Assembly (NCBI RefSeq): GCF_938018035.1
Contig: NZ_CALIJF010000332.1
Coordinates: forward strand, 1-34,796
DNA from: an uncultured Campylobacter sp.
Lineage (GTDB): Bacteria; Campylobacterota; Campylobacteria; Campylobacterales; Campylobacteraceae
Direction of reading: 5' to 3'
DNA length: 34,796 nucleotides
The position numbers were made by a program, and so were the translations under genes. The notes under the pieces were generated by a model. It did not search any database. It saw only the letters and a list, made by a program, of their open reading frames with translations, and was not told the DNA's origin. Numbering within the stretch: the stretch's first letter is position 1; the number at the start of each line of letters is the position of its first letter. Positions 33,529 to 34,796 of this stretch are shown piece by piece.

Positions 33529-34123
33529 CGCGCCTAGCGCAAGCGACGAGAGCCTTCCGCGCGTAGAGGGCATTAGGACGATCACGAGCGACGATGAGAT
33601 CGGGCTTGAGTGGCCTAGATACGACTCAAATACCGCCGTATTGGGCTTTGTCGTCTACCGAGCGCCTGCAAGCGGCGGCGAAGCCAAAAAGATCGCCACC
33701 ATCGCAGATCCATACTCCACTCACTACGTAGATACGAGGCTGCAGCCGGGCACTTCGTATAAATACACGGTGCGCACATACGGCGCCAAGGGCGTTTCGG
33801 CTCCTTCTCCAGTCGCTATCGCAAGCACAGCAAAAATGCTAGAGTCCGTGCCGTTTGCGCAGGCGATCTACGGACTTCCGGGCCGCGTTAAGATCATCTG
33901 GCGTCCGCATCCGGATCTTCGCGTAAGCTCCTATCTAATCGAGCGCCGTCCTAAGGGAGGCGAGTCGTGGAGCACGATTAAAGAGGTTCGCGGCAGACTT
34001 AGTGCTGAATATATCGACAATATCGATTATGGCGAAGGATATGAATACCGCATCACCGTCAAAACCGAAAACGGAGAGCTGTCCAAGCCTAGTGCAGTCA
34101 TTGCCGCAGCGCAGGCAGAATAA
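33458..34123 (+). CDS. flpA: Fibronectin type III lipoprotein, FlpA-like, short form
   Basis: 221 aa. Lipoprotein signal MKKFYRLTLSATLAILAAGC with lipobox L-A-A-G-C (Cys 20), then two fibronectin type III-like domains (about residues 35–125 and 125–218; LEWPRYDSNTAVLGFVVYRA, GTSYKYTVRTYGAKGVSAPS, IIWRPHPDLRVSSYLIERR). In C. jejuni FlpA is a surface lipoprotein that binds host fibronectin; from memory that protein is about 410 aa with three such repeats, so this one is much shorter. ATG 33458 has AAGGA 8 bases upstream and is preferred over the in-frame ATG 33449. It overlaps the upstream gene by 71 bp. Whether it binds fibronectin is untested. Confidence 0.85.
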   Translation: MKKFYRLTLSATLAILAAGCATSSAPSASDESLPRVEGIRTITSDDEIGLEWPRYDSNTAVLGFVVYRAPASGGEAKKIATIADPYSTHYVDTRLQPGTSYKYTVRTYGAKGVSAPSPVAIASTAKMLESVPFAQAIYGLPGRVKIIWRPHPDLRVSSYLIERRPKGGESWSTIKEVRGRLSAEYIDNIDYGEGYEYRITVKTENGELSKPSAVIAAAQAE

Positions 34124-34126
34124 AGT

Positions 34127-34796
34127 TTGCCGAATTTCATAACCCAAAGCGTGAGCCTGCCGCGGCTACCAGCTAGATTCGACGAGGTCGAATTTTTAGA
34201 AACGGCGCGCGGCAGAAATTTAACGCTCGTACGAACTAAAAGCTTTGATAGTGAGTTTTTTATCATCGTAAAGCCCAGCGGCGACAAGGTGATAGTAAAG
34301 GGCGAAAAGATCACCAAGCCCGCCAAAATCGGTCATCTGCAGCGAGCGCTCGAAATTTTTAAAGAGCGCTTCTGCGGGCGGATCATCTCGCAGGCGTTTG
34401 CTTACAAAGACAGCTCGCTTACCGAAAAAACGCCGCTGATTTTGGACGAGAATGAAATTTTATCCCTCGTAAAAAGCTCTAAATTTAATAAAATTTTCAT
34501 CGAGATCGGCTTCGGCTCGGGCAGACACCTACTTCATCAAGCGCGCTCGAATCAAGACGCGCTGCTAATCGGCATCGAAATTTACAAGCCCGCGATCGAA
34601 CAGGTCGCAAAGCTAGCGATCCGCGAGGGGCTGCAAAACATCGCTCTCATAGCCACCGACGCGCGGGTTTTGCTGAGCCTGCTTCCCGCGGGCTGCCTGC
34701 AGCGCGTATTTTTGCACTTCCCCGTGCCGTGGGACGACGCGCCGCACCGCCGCGTCATAAGCGACGAGTTCGCCTCACAGATCGCACGCACGCTCG
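34127..34796 (+). CDS. trmB: tRNA (guanine-N7-)-methyltransferase TrmB, 5' part (cut by window edge)
   Basis: 223 codons to the window end. From TTG 34127 it reads MPNFITQSVSLPRLPARFDEVEFL, the N-terminus I expect for the epsilonproteobacterial TrmB, which has an extra N-terminal domain of about 110 residues. Then come the SAM-binding IFIEIGFGSGRHLLHQA, GIEIYKPAIEQ and FLHFPVPWDDAPHRRV, where typical TrmB has F-P-D-P-W. It makes m7G46 in tRNAs. It starts 3 bp after flpA with a poor ribosome site, so coupling is likely. Confidence 0.88.
   Translation, partial: MPNFITQSVSLPRLPARFDEVEFLETARGRNLTLVRTKSFDSEFFIIVKPSGDKVIVKGEKITKPAKIGHLQRALEIFKERFCGRIISQAFAYKDSSLTEKTPLILDENEILSLVKSSKFNKIFIEIGFGSGRHLLHQARSNQDALLIGIEIYKPAIEQVAKLAIREGLQNIALIATDARVLLSLLPAGCLQRVFLHFPVPWDDAPHRRVISDEFASQIARTL

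Overview
The window looks like a chromosome segment from a Campylobacter of moderate GC content. The genes resemble Campylobacter families and their local orders match C. jejuni blocks as I remember them (mfd–folC–lptE–leuS–secF–secD–yajC–lnt; pyrH–rpoZ–spoT–tyrS–nitronate monooxygenase–amiA; rodA / pseudouridine synthase–flpA–trmB). The GC-rich coding style, studded with AAATTT words, would suit an oral species such as C. gracilis or the C. rectus/showae group. That species guess is inference only.

Layout. Positions 1–20304 are all on the minus strand and almost without gaps. Read in the direction of transcription the order is yajC, secD, secF, a DUF6394 membrane protein, leuS, lptE, folC, an M23 peptidase, mfd, a DUF815 AAA+ ATPase, a 122-aa orphan, a MagIII-like DNA glycosylase, then an AT-rich cassette (about 274–6650) of three large membrane proteins plus one small one, and finally the 5' end of wecB. 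The cassette sits between wecB and the conserved operon and is probably involved in surface glycan synthesis. From 20280 to 28913 the plus strand carries lnt and then the pyrH–rpoZ–spoT–tyrS–nitronate monooxygenase–amidase operon. A 659-bp gap without a convincing gene follows, then two membrane proteins on the plus strand, rodA on the minus strand, and divergently an RluA-family pseudouridine synthase, flpA and the 5' part of trmB.

Functionally the window is mostly housekeeping: protein export, lipoprotein and LPS maturation, peptidoglycan shaping (M23 peptidase, amidase, RodA), translation, nucleotide metabolism, stringent response and DNA repair. The accessory part is the AT-rich glycan-type cassette.

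Two things stand out. First, two adjacent membrane-protein paralogues share a 660-bp tract that is identical base for base (3856–4515 and 5913–6572) while the rest of each gene has diverged strongly. This is the signature of recent gene conversion or recombinational shuffling. Second, several otherwise conserved enzymes carry long disordered insertions or tails (folC, the pseudouridine synthase, a membrane protein and the amidase) built from one DNA word family, RAATTY (AAATTT, GAATTC and so on). The word is read in different frames and so encodes QN(S/F), DKI(S/L) or EN(S/F) repeats. The DNA word is conserved but the peptide is not, which points to selection or mutation acting on DNA. RAATTY is also the methylation site that marks DNA for uptake in C. 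jejuni, so these tracts could be intragenic uptake or methylation clusters. That link is a hypothesis.
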